Origin: an uncultured Eubacteriales bacterium
Lineage (GTDB): Bacteria; Bacillota; Clostridia; Oscillospirales; Oscillospiraceae
DNA: 34,450 nt
Assembly: GCA_900545805.1 (NCBI GenBank)
Contig: URAL01000016.1
Coordinates: 1 to 34,450 of the forward strand
Direction: 5' to 3'
Below the pieces are notes generated by a model. It was not told the DNA's origin. It worked only from the letters and a program-made list of their open reading frames with translations, and searched no databases. Shown here piece after piece: positions 7,421-15,813 of this stretch; the first letter of the stretch is position 1, and the number at the start of each line of letters is the position of its first letter. Position numbers and translations under genes: made by a program.

Positions 7421-9189
7421 ATGGCAAGTTCCTCCTCCGAAAGCTGGCTGAGAGCTATCTGACGGTAGACCTCACAGGACTTGAGAAGCTCGCGGTGAGT
7501 TCCCATGCCGACGACGTGTCCCTCGTCGAGAACGACGATCCTGTCGGCGGACATAATCGTGCCGATGCGCTGGGCGACGATGAGCTTTGTCTGTCCCGCG
7601 GTGCGTGCCTTGAGCGCATCTCGAAGCTCGCGGTCCGTTTTGAAATCAAGTGCGGAGAAGGTATCGTCGAAAATGAGGATCTCCGCATCGCGGCACAGTG
7701 CTCGTGCGATGGAAAGGCGCTGCTTCTGGCCGCCGGAGAAGTTCGTGCCTCCGCGGGCCATGTGCGCTTTTTCCTTATCCTCAAGCTCGGAAACGAAGCC
7801 GGCCGAGTGCGATATCTCAAGCGCCTCGTTAAGCCTGCTCTTGTCGGCATTGCTGCCGAAGGCGACGTTATCCTCTATCGTTCCCGTGAACATAACGGCC
7901 TTCTGCGAGACATAGCCTATCCTGGCGTATAGCGCCTCGAGCTCGTAGTCCTTGACGTTCACGCCGTCTACGAGCACCTCGCCCTCGCTTGCGTCATAAA
8001 ATCTCGGAATAAGGTTCATGAGTGTTGTTTTGCCAGAGCCAGTCGAACCGATAAACGCGACGGTCTCGCCCTTGTCGGCCTTGAAGCTCACATTGCTCAG
8101 GACGCTTCCGCTGCCGCCGGGATAGGTGAAGCTCACGTTTTTAAACTCGACCGTGCCGCTTATATCACCGGAATCGGTCACCGTGCCGCTCACTACCTTC
8201 GGCTGTGCTGCAAGCACCTCGCTTATACGCTTTGCCGCCTCAAGCGCACGCGGTGCAATGATTATGACCATAACGATCATGATAAAGCTCATAATGACCT
8301 GCATGGCGTAGGACATGAAAACAATCATATCCGCAAAGATATCCACGCGTGCGGCAATACCGGTCGCTCCGCCTGCCGCGACCGAGCTTATGAGCACCGC
8401 GCCTATCCAGTAGATCGACATGTTAAGGCAGTTCATGACAAGCCCCATGAACGGGCTCAAAAGCGTCATGGTGCGGTTTGCGTACAGCGAGTTTTCAAGA
8501 AGCTCGGTGTTTACGTTTTCAAATTTCTTTTCCTGATATGCCTCGGCGTTATATGCGCGCACAACGCGAATGCCCGTGAGGTTTTCACGCGCCGACTGGT
8601 TGAGCGAGTCCTGCAGCCACTGGATGCGCTTGAACCTCGGGAATGTGCGCACAATGGCAATGCTCAATATCGCAACAAGCAGCACGACCGCGATGCCCGT
8701 CGCCAGCGACCACTGCCATGCCTTGCCGGCGATCTTCATGATCGCCCAGACGGCCATGAGCGGAGCTTTGACAACTACCTGAAGCGACATGACGACCATC
8801 ATCTGCACCTGCGATACATCGTTTGTCGAACGGGTGATAAGGCTCGCGGTTGAAAATGAGTTTATTTCCTCGAGAGTGAAGCTCTCGACCTTGTAGAACA
8901 TTTCCTTTCTCAGACGCTTTGAAAAATTCGCCGCGATGCGCGAGGCAAAAAAGCACACCGCAACAGACGAAACGAGGCTTCCGAACGCGCACAGCAGCAT
9001 CATTCCGCCGGCACTCCAGACCTCGCCGATTGCGCTGCCGGGAGTTTCGATAAGCGTCGTTATCCGGGACATATAGTCGGGTATCATAAGATCGAGCACG
9101 ACCTGAACGAACACGAACACAAGGCTGAACAGGCAAAACAGCCATTCCTTCGCGCTCAGATACCTGAACAGCTTCAGAAGTTTCAGCAT
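7417..9189 (-). CDS. ABC exporter half-transporter, degenerate-site subunit
   Basis: This 590-residue membrane-ATPase fusion has exporter helices to about residue 320, then Walker A GSTGSGKTT with Lys387, signature FSGGQKQR, Walker B ILIFDDTFSALD and an H-loop IVAQRIGT. The catalytic Glu after Walker B is Asp and the switch His is Gln. Both changes are typical of the non-hydrolysing half of heterodimeric ABC exporters. The degenerate residues meet the altered LSAGQ of the partner, so one of the two composite ATP sites is predicted to bind but not efficiently hydrolyse ATP. Its ATG overlaps the end of the upstream acyltransferase gene by 7 bp, and its stop overlaps the partner start. Confidence 0.93.
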   Translation of the reverse strand: MLKLLKLFRYLSAKEWLFCLFSLVFVFVQVVLDLMIPDYMSRITTLIETPGSAIGEVWSAGGMMLLCAFGSLVSSVAVCFFASRIAANFSKRLRKEMFYKVESFTLEEINSFSTASLITRSTNDVSQVQMMVVMSLQVVVKAPLMAVWAIMKIAGKAWQWSLATGIAVVLLVAILSIAIVRTFPRFKRIQWLQDSLNQSARENLTGIRVVRAYNAEAYQEKKFENVNTELLENSLYANRTMTLLSPFMGLVMNCLNMSIYWIGAVLISSVAAGGATGIAARVDIFADMIVFMSYAMQVIMSFIMIVMVIIIAPRALEAAKRISEVLAAQPKVVSGTVTDSGDISGTVEFKNVSFTYPGGSGSVLSNVSFKADKGETVAFIGSTGSGKTTLMNLIPRFYDASEGEVLVDGVNVKDYELEALYARIGYVSQKAVMFTGTIEDNVAFGSNADKSRLNEALEISHSAGFVSELEDKEKAHMARGGTNFSGGQKQRLSIARALCRDAEILIFDDTFSALDFKTDRELRDALKARTAGQTKLIVAQRIGTIMSADRIVVLDEGHVVGMGTHRELLKSCEVYRQIALSQLSEEELAI

Positions 9190-10034
9190 TTAGCGGCAGA
9201 GCCCTCCTTTTCTTTTTCCTCCGCGAGCTTCCTCTCTATCATTTCCTGAGCAAGCTGCGCTGTGTCCTTTGTTTTATGCTCCCTGACGTATTCGGCATCG
9301 ATAACGCCGAGGACATCTATGTATATATTCGTTTTTTTAAGCGGGAAATTGTGCGCGACCTTGTCTGTATTCCGAAGCGCGACGACAACGACGGGCACAT
9401 CCGCCCTCTGAGCGATCTTGAACGAGCCCGCGTGGAAGGGCAGCATGTTCTCCTGCTTGCTGCGCGTGCCCTCCGGATAAATGACTACCGAGCAGTAGTC
9501 CTTGTTTATATACTCGGTCGCTGCCTTCACGGTCTTGAGCGCCTCGCGGTTATTCTCCCTGTCCAGAGGCAGGCAGCCGCACTTGTGCATGACCTTGCCG
9601 ATGATGGGGATCTTGAGATTGCTGGGCTTTGAAATGAACGTCAGCTCCTCCTTGGGCATCCTGTTGACCATGACGACGGGATCGGCCAGCGAGCGGTGGT
9701 TTGAGACCATGAGATAGCGCGTATCCTTCGGGATGAGCTCTGCTCCGCTTATCGAAACATCCGCACGCGCATAGAAAACCAGAAGATCCGCAACCGCGTG
9801 CAGATGCCAAAGCCAGAACTTCGACGGCTTTTCCTGCGGCTTATCTTTATTAATGAAAAGCTCTGTAGCCAAAAGCATGGCTACGGCGTATGCCAGATGC
9901 GCTCCGAAGAAATATTCGACAAAGCGCAGCAGCAGCTCGCCCGTGACCTTCAGTGCGCCTCCGGACGCGCCTGATATCAGTGTGTGCAGCGCACTTCCTC
10001 CGGCTCCGATAGCGGCAAATATCTTAAGAAGCAT
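9183..10034 (-). CDS. plsC: 1-acyl-sn-glycerol-3-phosphate acyltransferase (PlsC-like)
   Basis: This 283-residue protein has the PlsC acyltransferase signatures: NHRSLADP, giving the catalytic His113-x4-Asp118, and VIYPEGTRS about 75 residues later. A hydrophobic segment near residues 30-60 likely anchors it in the membrane. Enzymes of this family acylate lysophosphatidic acid to phosphatidic acid in phospholipid synthesis. The N-terminus is about 80 residues longer than minimal PlsC proteins, so another acyl acceptor is possible. GGGAG lies 8 bp before the ATG. It is the first gene of the operon with the ABC exporter and the reductase, which suggests a lipid or envelope theme, although that link is inferred. 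Confidence 0.88.
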   Translation of the reverse strand: MLLKIFAAIGAGGSALHTLISGASGGALKVTGELLLRFVEYFFGAHLAYAVAMLLATELFINKDKPQEKPSKFWLWHLHAVADLLVFYARADVSISGAELIPKDTRYLMVSNHRSLADPVVMVNRMPKEELTFISKPSNLKIPIIGKVMHKCGCLPLDRENNREALKTVKAATEYINKDYCSVVIYPEGTRSKQENMLPFHAGSFKIAQRADVPVVVVALRNTDKVAHNFPLKKTNIYIDVLGVIDAEYVREHKTKDTAQLAQEMIERKLAEEKEKEGSAAKC

Positions 10035-10077
10035 ATAAAAGTCTCCCGGTTCAAACAGAATAGTATAGCATTATTTT

Positions 10078-10105
10078 ATTCTACCACGACTTCGCAATTT
10101 TCCAA
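10078..10105 (-). promoter_or_regulatory. Probable promoter of the plsC-ABC-ABC-SDR operon
   Basis: On the minus strand TTGGAA (10105-10100) and TAGAAT (10083-10078) are separated by 16 bp, about 45 bp upstream of the plsC start. A further TATACT lies closer to the gene but lacks a good -35. Confidence 0.5.
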
Positions 10106-10355
10106 CAACAATTTTTTGAACAATTTAATAATTTTTAATCATTTCGGTTTTTATCTATAGCTCTGAAAAAGACATTTTTCGAGTTTTCTTAAAACTATGT
10201 CTAAAACCGGGCTGCCTTTGTGATATAAATATCAGTGTTTTGACCTCACCCAGTGCATTTTTGTGTGTTTTGCACACCTTAAGCGCAAATTTTCCTTATC
10301 TTTCGTAGAAACTGATAAATTTGTTGAATTTGAACGAAAGCGGCTTATTTTAAAA

Positions 10356-10391
10356 TTGATTTTTGACCTACAATAGTATAAAATACATAAA
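10356..10391 (+). promoter_or_regulatory. Candidate promoter region of hppA
   Basis: Overlapping candidates are TTGACC (10363-10368) with CATAAA (10386-10391, 17 bp apart), and TTGATT (10356-10361) with TATAAA (10377-10382, 15 bp apart). Which is used cannot be decided from sequence. The leader would be about 70-80 nt. Confidence 0.4.
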
Positions 10392-10472
10392 CGAGTTGTT
10401 AACGACATTTAAACAGCAAAATCGTTGCAGCTCTTGCTCAAATCCGTAATTAATTTAATAGGAGTGAAATTT

Positions 10473-12467
10473 ATGGAATCCCTTAAGTTCCTGGCACCTG
10501 CTCTTGCAGTTGTCGCTCTGCTGTTTGCCTTCTACAAGATAGCATTCGTCTCCAAGCAGGACGCAGGTACCGACCGCATGAAGGAGATCGCGGCCGCAAT
10601 AAATGACGGCGCAAAGGCCTTCCTTTTTGCGGAGTACAGGATCCTCGCGATCTTCGTCGTAGTTCTGTTTATAGCCATCGGCCTCGGCCTCGGCAGCTGG
10701 ATCACCGCGCTGTGCTTCCTGTTCGGCGCTCTGTTTTCCATCCTCGCAGGCTACATCGGTATGAACGTTGCAACCAAGGCCAACGTCCGAACCGCGAACG
10801 CCGCACGTGAAAGCGGCATGAACAAGGCTCTGTCGATCGCCTTCTCCGGCGGCTCGGTCATGGGCATGTGCGTTGTCGGTCTCGGTCTTCTCGGCGCATC
10901 CGTTCTGTTCCTCATCTTCAATGACACCAACGTTCTGTTCGGTTTCTCCCTCGGTGCAAGCTCGATCGCTCTGTTTGCACGTGTCGGCGGCGGCATTTAC
11001 ACCAAGGCCGCTGACGTCGGCGCAGACCTCGTCGGAAAGGTCGAGGCCGGTATCCCCGAGGACGACCCCCGCAACCCCGCTGTTATCGCAGATAACGTCG
11101 GCGACAACGTCGGCGACGTCGCGGGTATGGGCGCAGACCTCTTTGAGAGCTATGTCGGCGCTATCATCTCCGCAATGACTCTCGGCGCAGTCGTCGTCGC
11201 TCAGTTCGGCGATCTGTCCGTTATCTTCCCGCTGGTCATCGCGGCATGCGGCATTCTTGCTTCCGTTATCGCAACCTTCTTCGTGCGCGGCAAGGAAGGC
11301 GCAAACCCCCACAAGGCGCTCAAGATGGGCTCTTACGTTTCCGCTCTTCTCGTCGTCATCGCATCCGTCATCTTCAGCAAGCTCATGCTGGGCAGTTACG
11401 GTCCCGCTATTGCTATCGTTTCCGGCCTCGTCGTCGGCCTCGTTATCGGTATTGTAACCGAGGTCTATACCTCCGGCGATTACAAGTTCGTTAAGAAGAT
11501 CGCCCAGCAGTCCGAGACGGGCTCGGCTACCACCATCATCTCCGGCACCGCAGTCGGCATGATGTCCACCTGGGTACCCGTCATCCTCATCTGCGTAGGC
11601 ATTCTCCTTGCATATATGTTTGCCGGCCTTTACGGTATCGCTCTCGCGGCAGTCGGCATGCTCTCCACCACCGGCATCACCGTCGCCGTTGACGCTTACG
11701 GTCCTATCGCCGACAACGCCGGCGGCATCGCGGAGATGAGCGGCCTTGACCACTCCGTGCGCGAGATCACCGACAAGCTCGACGCAGTCGGCAACACCAC
11801 CGCGGCAATGGGCAAGGGCTTCGCAATAGGCTCGGCCGCTCTGACCGCACTTGCTCTGTTCGTATCCTTCACCCAGGCCACCGGTCTGGATGCTTCCGAG
11901 GTTGCTCTGACCAGCCCCACTGTCGTTATCGGTCTGCTCATCGGCGGCATGCTCCCCTTCGTATTCTCGGCAATGACCATGGATTCCGTTTCCAAGGCGG
12001 CTTACAGCATGATCGAAGAGGTTCGCCGTCAGTTCCATGAGATCCCCGGCATCATGGAAGGCAAGGCAAAGCCCGACTACAAGACCTGCGTTGCCATCTC
12101 CACCACTGCGGCGCTTAAGGAAATGCTCGTTCCCGGCATTATGGCAGTCGTCGCTCCTCTGGCAGTCGGCCTTATTCTCGGCTCGACCGCTCTTGCAGGT
12201 CTGCTGGCAGGCTCCCTCGTTTCCGGCGTCATGATGGCAATGTTCATGTCCAACGCCGGCGGCGCATGGGATAACGCTAAGAAGTACATCGAGGAAGGCC
12301 ACCACGGCGGCAAGGGCTCGGATGCCCACAAGGCGGCCGTCGTAGGCGACACCGTGGGCGACCCGTTCAAGGACACCTCCGGCCCGTCGATCAACATCCT
12401 CATCAAGCTCATGACCGTCGTTTCCACCGTTTTCGCGGCTATCTTCACCGCAAACGGCCTGTTCTGA
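10473..12467 (+). CDS. hppA: Membrane-bound ion-pumping pyrophosphatase, K+-dependent type
   Basis: This 664-residue, many-helix protein carries the membrane pyrophosphatase marks: the acidic loop with DDPRNPAVIADNVGDNVGD near residues 197-215, EVYTSGDYK, and the C-terminal VGDPFKDTSGPSINIL. It hydrolyses cytoplasmic pyrophosphate and pumps Na+ or H+ outward. The motif GNTTAAMGKG at residues 440-449 has Ala and Gly where K+-independent enzymes have Lys and Thr, so this one should need K+. Whether it moves Na+ or H+ cannot be told by eye. The start is the ATG with AGGAG 8 bp upstream; an upstream in-frame codon has no ribosome site. It is a monocistronic gene ending in a strong terminator. Confidence 0.97.
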   Translation: MESLKFLAPALAVVALLFAFYKIAFVSKQDAGTDRMKEIAAAINDGAKAFLFAEYRILAIFVVVLFIAIGLGLGSWITALCFLFGALFSILAGYIGMNVATKANVRTANAARESGMNKALSIAFSGGSVMGMCVVGLGLLGASVLFLIFNDTNVLFGFSLGASSIALFARVGGGIYTKAADVGADLVGKVEAGIPEDDPRNPAVIADNVGDNVGDVAGMGADLFESYVGAIISAMTLGAVVVAQFGDLSVIFPLVIAACGILASVIATFFVRGKEGANPHKALKMGSYVSALLVVIASVIFSKLMLGSYGPAIAIVSGLVVGLVIGIVTEVYTSGDYKFVKKIAQQSETGSATTIISGTAVGMMSTWVPVILICVGILLAYMFAGLYGIALAAVGMLSTTGITVAVDAYGPIADNAGGIAEMSGLDHSVREITDKLDAVGNTTAAMGKGFAIGSAALTALALFVSFTQATGLDASEVALTSPTVVIGLLIGGMLPFVFSAMTMDSVSKAAYSMIEEVRRQFHEIPGIMEGKAKPDYKTCVAISTTAALKEMLVPGIMAVVAPLAVGLILGSTALAGLLAGSLVSGVMMAMFMSNAGGAWDNAKKYIEEGHHGGKGSDAHKAAVVGDTVGDPFKDTSGPSINILIKLMTVVSTVFAAIFTANGLF

Positions 12468-12481
12468 TCAAAAACATACCG

Positions 12482-12514
12482 CACCCCCGAGGCAGACGCC
12501 CCGGGGGTGTTTTT
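12482..12514 (+). terminator. Intrinsic terminator of hppA
   Basis: CACCCCCG (12482-12489) pairs perfectly with CGGGGGTG (12502-12509) around a 12-nt loop, followed by TTTTT. It starts 14 bp after the hppA stop. Confidence 0.9.
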
Positions 12515-12611
12515 ACACTTTAATCATACTTTATTAACAAAGAAGCGGTCATTTTGTGGCATAATAGGTGCTGTCCGTAACATGGATGCAGCCTCAGCTT
12601 GACATCGGGTG

Positions 12612-12617
12612 TATAAT
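12612..12617 (+). promoter_or_regulatory. Possible -10 element upstream of the M23 peptidase gene
   Basis: A perfect TATAAT lies 35 bp before the start codon, but there is no -35 at the usual distance. A TTGACA occurs only 7 bp upstream (12599-12604); paired with TATGGT at 12620-12625 it would have a 15-bp spacer. The promoter is probably in this stretch, but its exact form is unresolved. Confidence 0.3.
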
Positions 12618-12652
12618 GTTATGGTAACTAAACCACAGTATTGGAGATCATT

Positions 12653-13900
12653 ATGCTGAAGAAAAAAATGAAAAAGTTTTTTGCTTTTGCGATGGCTCTG
12701 GTCATGACGATGAGCGTTATGCTCTCTTGCATGTCCGTTTCGGCTTTCGCCGTGACGCAGTCGGAGATAGACGCGCTGAAGTCGCAGAAGTCGCAGCTTG
12801 CCAGTCAGAAGAGCAGTCTGCAATCGACGATCAATTCTCTTCAGGGGCAGCAGAATGACCAGATAGCGCTCAAAAACGCGCTGGATGAGAAAAACGCCAT
12901 CACCGTAAAGCAGATACTCAATCTTAATGAGCAGATCGAGCTTCACACTCAGCTTATCGAGCAGAAGACCAAGGAGGTCGACGAGGCTCAGAAGGTCGCG
13001 GATGCTCAGCTTGAAAAGTATAAGGTTCGCGTCCGTGCGATGGAGGAGTCGGGCAGATACAATTATTTTGAGGTTCTGTTCGGCGCAAGCAGCATCGGCG
13101 AATTCCTCAGCCTTATCGACGATATCGGCGATATCATGAGAAGCGACAAGGAGCTCGAGGATGCCTACCGCCAGTCGGTCGCAGATCTCAAGGCCGTCAA
13201 GGCCGAGTATGAGCAGGCCAAGGCCGAGATGGAAAGCAGCAAGACAGAGCTTGAGTCCCTCAAGGCTCAGCAGGAAAAGGATATCGCCGAGGCCACCGCG
13301 GTCATCGCGTCCCTGCAGGGCGATATCAGCTCCAACTCCTCGCTTTTAAGCCAGCTGTCCGCTCAGGAAAAGGCTCTCAACGCCGACATTCAGCAGAAGG
13401 TCGCCGAGCTCAACCGCCAGCAGCAACAGCAGCAACAGCCGGGCAACACAGGCAATACGGGCAGCACCGTCGGCACCGGAAACCTTGTATGGCCGAGCTA
13501 CTGCACCTACATAACGAGCCGTCAGGGTCCTCGCGTCCACCCCGTAACGGGCGAATATAAAAACCACGGCGGCACCGACATCGCCGCAAGCTACGGCAGC
13601 GCGATCTACGCGGCAGACTCCGGCACGGTCGTGCGCTCGGCCGACGGCTGGAACGGCGGCTGGGGCAACTACGTCATGATCAACCACGGCAACGGCATGC
13701 AGACGCTTTACGCGCATATGTCCTCCCGTGCGGTCTCCGTCGGCCAGACCGTCTCCCGCGGCCAGACAATCGGCTATGTCGGCTCGACCGGCATGTCCAC
13801 CGGCCCGCACCTTCATTTTGAGATGTACATAAACGGCTCGAGGGTCGATCCTCAGACCCGCTACCCCGGTGTGAGCTTCAGCTACTCCGGCAGCGCATGA
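12653..13900 (+). CDS. Secreted coiled-coil M23 (LytM-type) peptidoglycan endopeptidase
   Basis: This 415-residue protein starts at ATG with GGAG 6 bp upstream. A signal peptide ends near SVSAFA (about residue 36). A long coiled coil rich in Gln, Lys, Ser and Glu follows to about residue 255. A linker of seven glutamines and Gly/Asn/Thr repeats leads to a C-terminal peptidase M23 domain from about residue 275. Zinc-site residues are intact: the HGGTD His and Asp, YAHM, and GPHLHFE. The layout resembles EnvC/NlpD-like hydrolases and Clostridial cell-separation enzymes; with a complete HxxxD/HxH set it should be active rather than only an activator. It probably acts outside the membrane in cell division or wall turnover. 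Confidence 0.93.
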   Translation: MLKKKMKKFFAFAMALVMTMSVMLSCMSVSAFAVTQSEIDALKSQKSQLASQKSSLQSTINSLQGQQNDQIALKNALDEKNAITVKQILNLNEQIELHTQLIEQKTKEVDEAQKVADAQLEKYKVRVRAMEESGRYNYFEVLFGASSIGEFLSLIDDIGDIMRSDKELEDAYRQSVADLKAVKAEYEQAKAEMESSKTELESLKAQQEKDIAEATAVIASLQGDISSNSSLLSQLSAQEKALNADIQQKVAELNRQQQQQQQPGNTGNTGSTVGTGNLVWPSYCTYITSRQGPRVHPVTGEYKNHGGTDIAASYGSAIYAADSGTVVRSADGWNGGWGNYVMINHGNGMQTLYAHMSSRAVSVGQTVSRGQTIGYVGSTGMSTGPHLHFEMYINGSRVDPQTRYPGVSFSYSGSA

Positions 13901-13923
13901 TCCGAGCCTGAAAATATGCATTG

Positions 13924-13956
13924 AAAAATCCCGTATCGAACGATACGGGATTTTTT
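13924..13956. terminator. Bidirectional intrinsic terminator between convergent genes
   Basis: ATCCCGTATCG and CGATACGGGAT form a perfect stem around a tiny loop. It is flanked by AAAAA on the left and TTTTTT on the right, so it can end transcription of the M23 gene (+) and of the S24-regulated operon (-). Confidence 0.92.
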
Positions 13957-13967
13957 CGTTCACGCAA

Positions 13968-14663
13968 TCACGGATGAGGCTTGCCCTCTCGGTAGGCCGC
14001 CATGATATCGCGGAACACCTCGCCGTTGGAGGGAGGCGTCCAGGTTATCGCGTTGGCTCCGGCCGCGATGGTCTTCATGATGCTCTCATCTGTCGGGCCG
14101 CCTGTTGCGATTACCGGTACGTCGGGGTGTGCATCCTTTATCCTGCGCACGAGCTCCGGCGTATCGGCTGCCGCGGAAACGTTAAAAATGTCCGCTCCGG
14201 CCTTGAGTCTTGCCTCAAAGTCGGTCTCCTTTCGTGCGACGGTCACGACGACGGGGATATCGACCGTGTGCCGCACGAGCGAGAGCACCTCGTTCGAGGT
14301 CGGGTCATTGAGCACGACACCGGTCGCGCCCTGCATCTCGGCAAACATGGCGAGGTTTATCGCCCTCTGCCCCTGCGTGAGTCCGCCTCCGACGCCGGAG
14401 AACACCGGGATATCCGCCGCCATGAGCAGCGCCTGGGTTATCACCGGCTGCGGCGTAAAGGGATACACCGCCATTATGGCATCTGCGTTTACGTTTCTGA
14501 TGATGCTCAGATCGGTTGAAAATACGAGCGATTTGATTCGCTTTCCGAAAACGATTATGCCGCTGCATTTATATATGCACTCGGGCACGCGAAGTGCAAA
14601 TTTACGCAGTGTACCGTCCACTCTGTTGGGCAATCTTTTCTCAATAGATACTTCATCATGCAT
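13968..14663 (-). CDS. TIM-barrel protein of unknown function, last gene of the S24-headed operon
   Basis: This 231-residue protein has alternating hydrophobic strands typical of a beta/alpha barrel. It ends with a phosphate-binding style VIATGGP followed by AGANAITWTPP, as in nitronate monooxygenase, IMP dehydrogenase and related flavin or phosphate-binding barrels. Other conserved-looking pieces are VFGKRIKSLVFSTD, YPFTPQP and SGVGGGLTQG. No catalytic set could be assigned. Similar proteins in Clostridia tend to be labelled simply as hydrolases. The ATG at 14663 has GGAGG 9 bp upstream and overlaps the end of the M20 gene by 8 bp, so it is translationally coupled to that amidohydrolase and may act on the same substrate pool. 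Confidence 0.8.
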   Translation of the reverse strand: MHDEVSIEKRLPNRVDGTLRKFALRVPECIYKCSGIIVFGKRIKSLVFSTDLSIIRNVNADAIMAVYPFTPQPVITQALLMAADIPVFSGVGGGLTQGQRAINLAMFAEMQGATGVVLNDPTSNEVLSLVRHTVDIPVVVTVARKETDFEARLKAGADIFNVSAAADTPELVRRIKDAHPDVPVIATGGPTDESIMKTIAAGANAITWTPPSNGEVFRDIMAAYREGKPHP

Positions 14664-15813
14664 AATTTTCACCCTCCAATATTCTTTTAAATGCCTCGAC
14701 TCCGACGAGCAGCACGTCCTCATCAAAATCGAACCTGCTGCTGTGCAGCGGCGCGCCCCCTCTGCCGCCGTTTATGCCGAGGAACATAAACATACCTTCG
14801 ACCTTCTGCTGATATTCGGCAAAATCCTCCGCCGCCATGACGGGCTCGACGAGCACGACGTCGTCCATCGAGTCGAGCACTGTGTAAAACTTCTCGACCA
14901 TCGGACGTGGATTGGCGACGTAGGGATAGTGAACTATGGTTTCCATTGAAATGCCCGCGCCGGTCGCCATCTCGAGACCCTTTAAAAGCGCGATTATCTG
15001 GCGCATCAGCTTATTGTACAGGTCGTTGCTGAAAACGCGCAGGGTGCCGCTCATGGTGACCTCCTCGGCGATGACGTTGTGCGACGTGCCGCCGACTATC
15101 TTGCCGAGGGTCAGAAGCGCGTCCTGATGCGGGTCAACATCGCGTGTTATTACCGACTGGATCATCGTTATGAGCTCGGCCGCGACGACGATGGCGTCAA
15201 TGCCCATCTGCGGCGTGGACGCGTGCGCACTTTTGCCGTGCACCTTAATCTCAAAATCGCTCGTCTGTGCCATGAGGTTTGACCAGCGTATGCCTATCTT
15301 TCCCTTTGGCACGGTCGGCCACAGATGCAGACCGTAAATACGGTCGATCTTGGGGTTTTCCAGCACTCCCTCGTCTATCATTTTGCGAGCGCCGCCCCAG
15401 CCCTCCTCGCCGGGCTGGAATATCAGAACAACACTGCATTTGAGCCTTTCGCGGTTTAATGATATCCACCTTGCCAGCAGCAGGAGGATGGTCATATGTC
15501 CGTCGTGGCCGCAGCCGTGCATTACGCCTTTATTGCGCGAGCGGAAGCGGAAGCGGTTCTCCTCCGTGTTTTTCATGCCGTCCATATCGGCGCGGAAGGC
15601 TATCGTGCGGTCTGCGCCCTCGGCATAGTACACCGCCTTGAAGCCGGCTCCGGCGAGCACCCTCAGCTCGTCCGGCTGCGTCTGCTCTATAAGCGGTTTT
15701 ATGTATTCATGCGTCTGATGAAGCTCAAAGCCGATCTCGGGTATTCTGTGCAGATCTCTTCTGATCTTCACGCAGTCGTCCTTCATATTGAGTATCTGTT
15801 CGCTTATCTGCAT
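14656..15813 (-). CDS. M20 family amidohydrolase (hippurate/N-acyl-amino acid hydrolase-like)
   Basis: This 385-residue metal-dependent hydrolase shows family M20D motifs in order: HRIPEIGFELHQT near residue 20, FRADMDG, MHGCGHDGHM with Cys and His ligands, QPGEEGWGGA with the catalytic Glu pair, LHLWP, and PLHSSRFDFDED with the final His region. Members cleave N-acyl or N-aminoacyl amide bonds, for example hippurate, IAA-amino acids or N-acetyl-diaminopimelate. No signal peptide is seen, so it is cytoplasmic. The start ATG shares one base with the upstream stop (TAATG). It sits third in an operon under a self-cleaving repressor, an uncommon context for this enzyme. Confidence 0.93.
   Translation of the reverse strand: MQISEQILNMKDDCVKIRRDLHRIPEIGFELHQTHEYIKPLIEQTQPDELRVLAGAGFKAVYYAEGADRTIAFRADMDGMKNTEENRFRFRSRNKGVMHGCGHDGHMTILLLLARWISLNRERLKCSVVLIFQPGEEGWGGARKMIDEGVLENPKIDRIYGLHLWPTVPKGKIGIRWSNLMAQTSDFEIKVHGKSAHASTPQMGIDAIVVAAELITMIQSVITRDVDPHQDALLTLGKIVGGTSHNVIAEEVTMSGTLRVFSNDLYNKLMRQIIALLKGLEMATGAGISMETIVHYPYVANPRPMVEKFYTVLDSMDDVVLVEPVMAAEDFAEYQQKVEGMFMFLGINGGRGGAPLHSSRFDFDEDVLLVGVEAFKRILEGENYA

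Larger units (their letters stand above)
10035..10472. other. 438-bp divergent intergenic region
   Basis: No gene was found. It is AT-rich and holds the plsC promoter on the left and the hppA promoter area on the right. Between them are a perfect short palindrome, TGATAT/ATATCA at 10221-10234, and a weak GTGTG/CACAC stem near 10264-10278. Neither matches a known regulator site that I recognise. Confidence 0.5.

Noticed and set aside
10221..10234. Palindrome TGATAT/ATATCA in the plsC-hppA spacer as an operator
   Set aside because: AT-rich and short; expected by chance in such a region and not positioned at either promoter.
10455..12329. A 624-codon open frame antisense to hppA
   Set aside because: It mirrors the biased codon use of hppA, has composition typical of a shadow (runs of Asp, Cys, His, Gly) and no ribosome site; hppA is a clear gene on the other strand.
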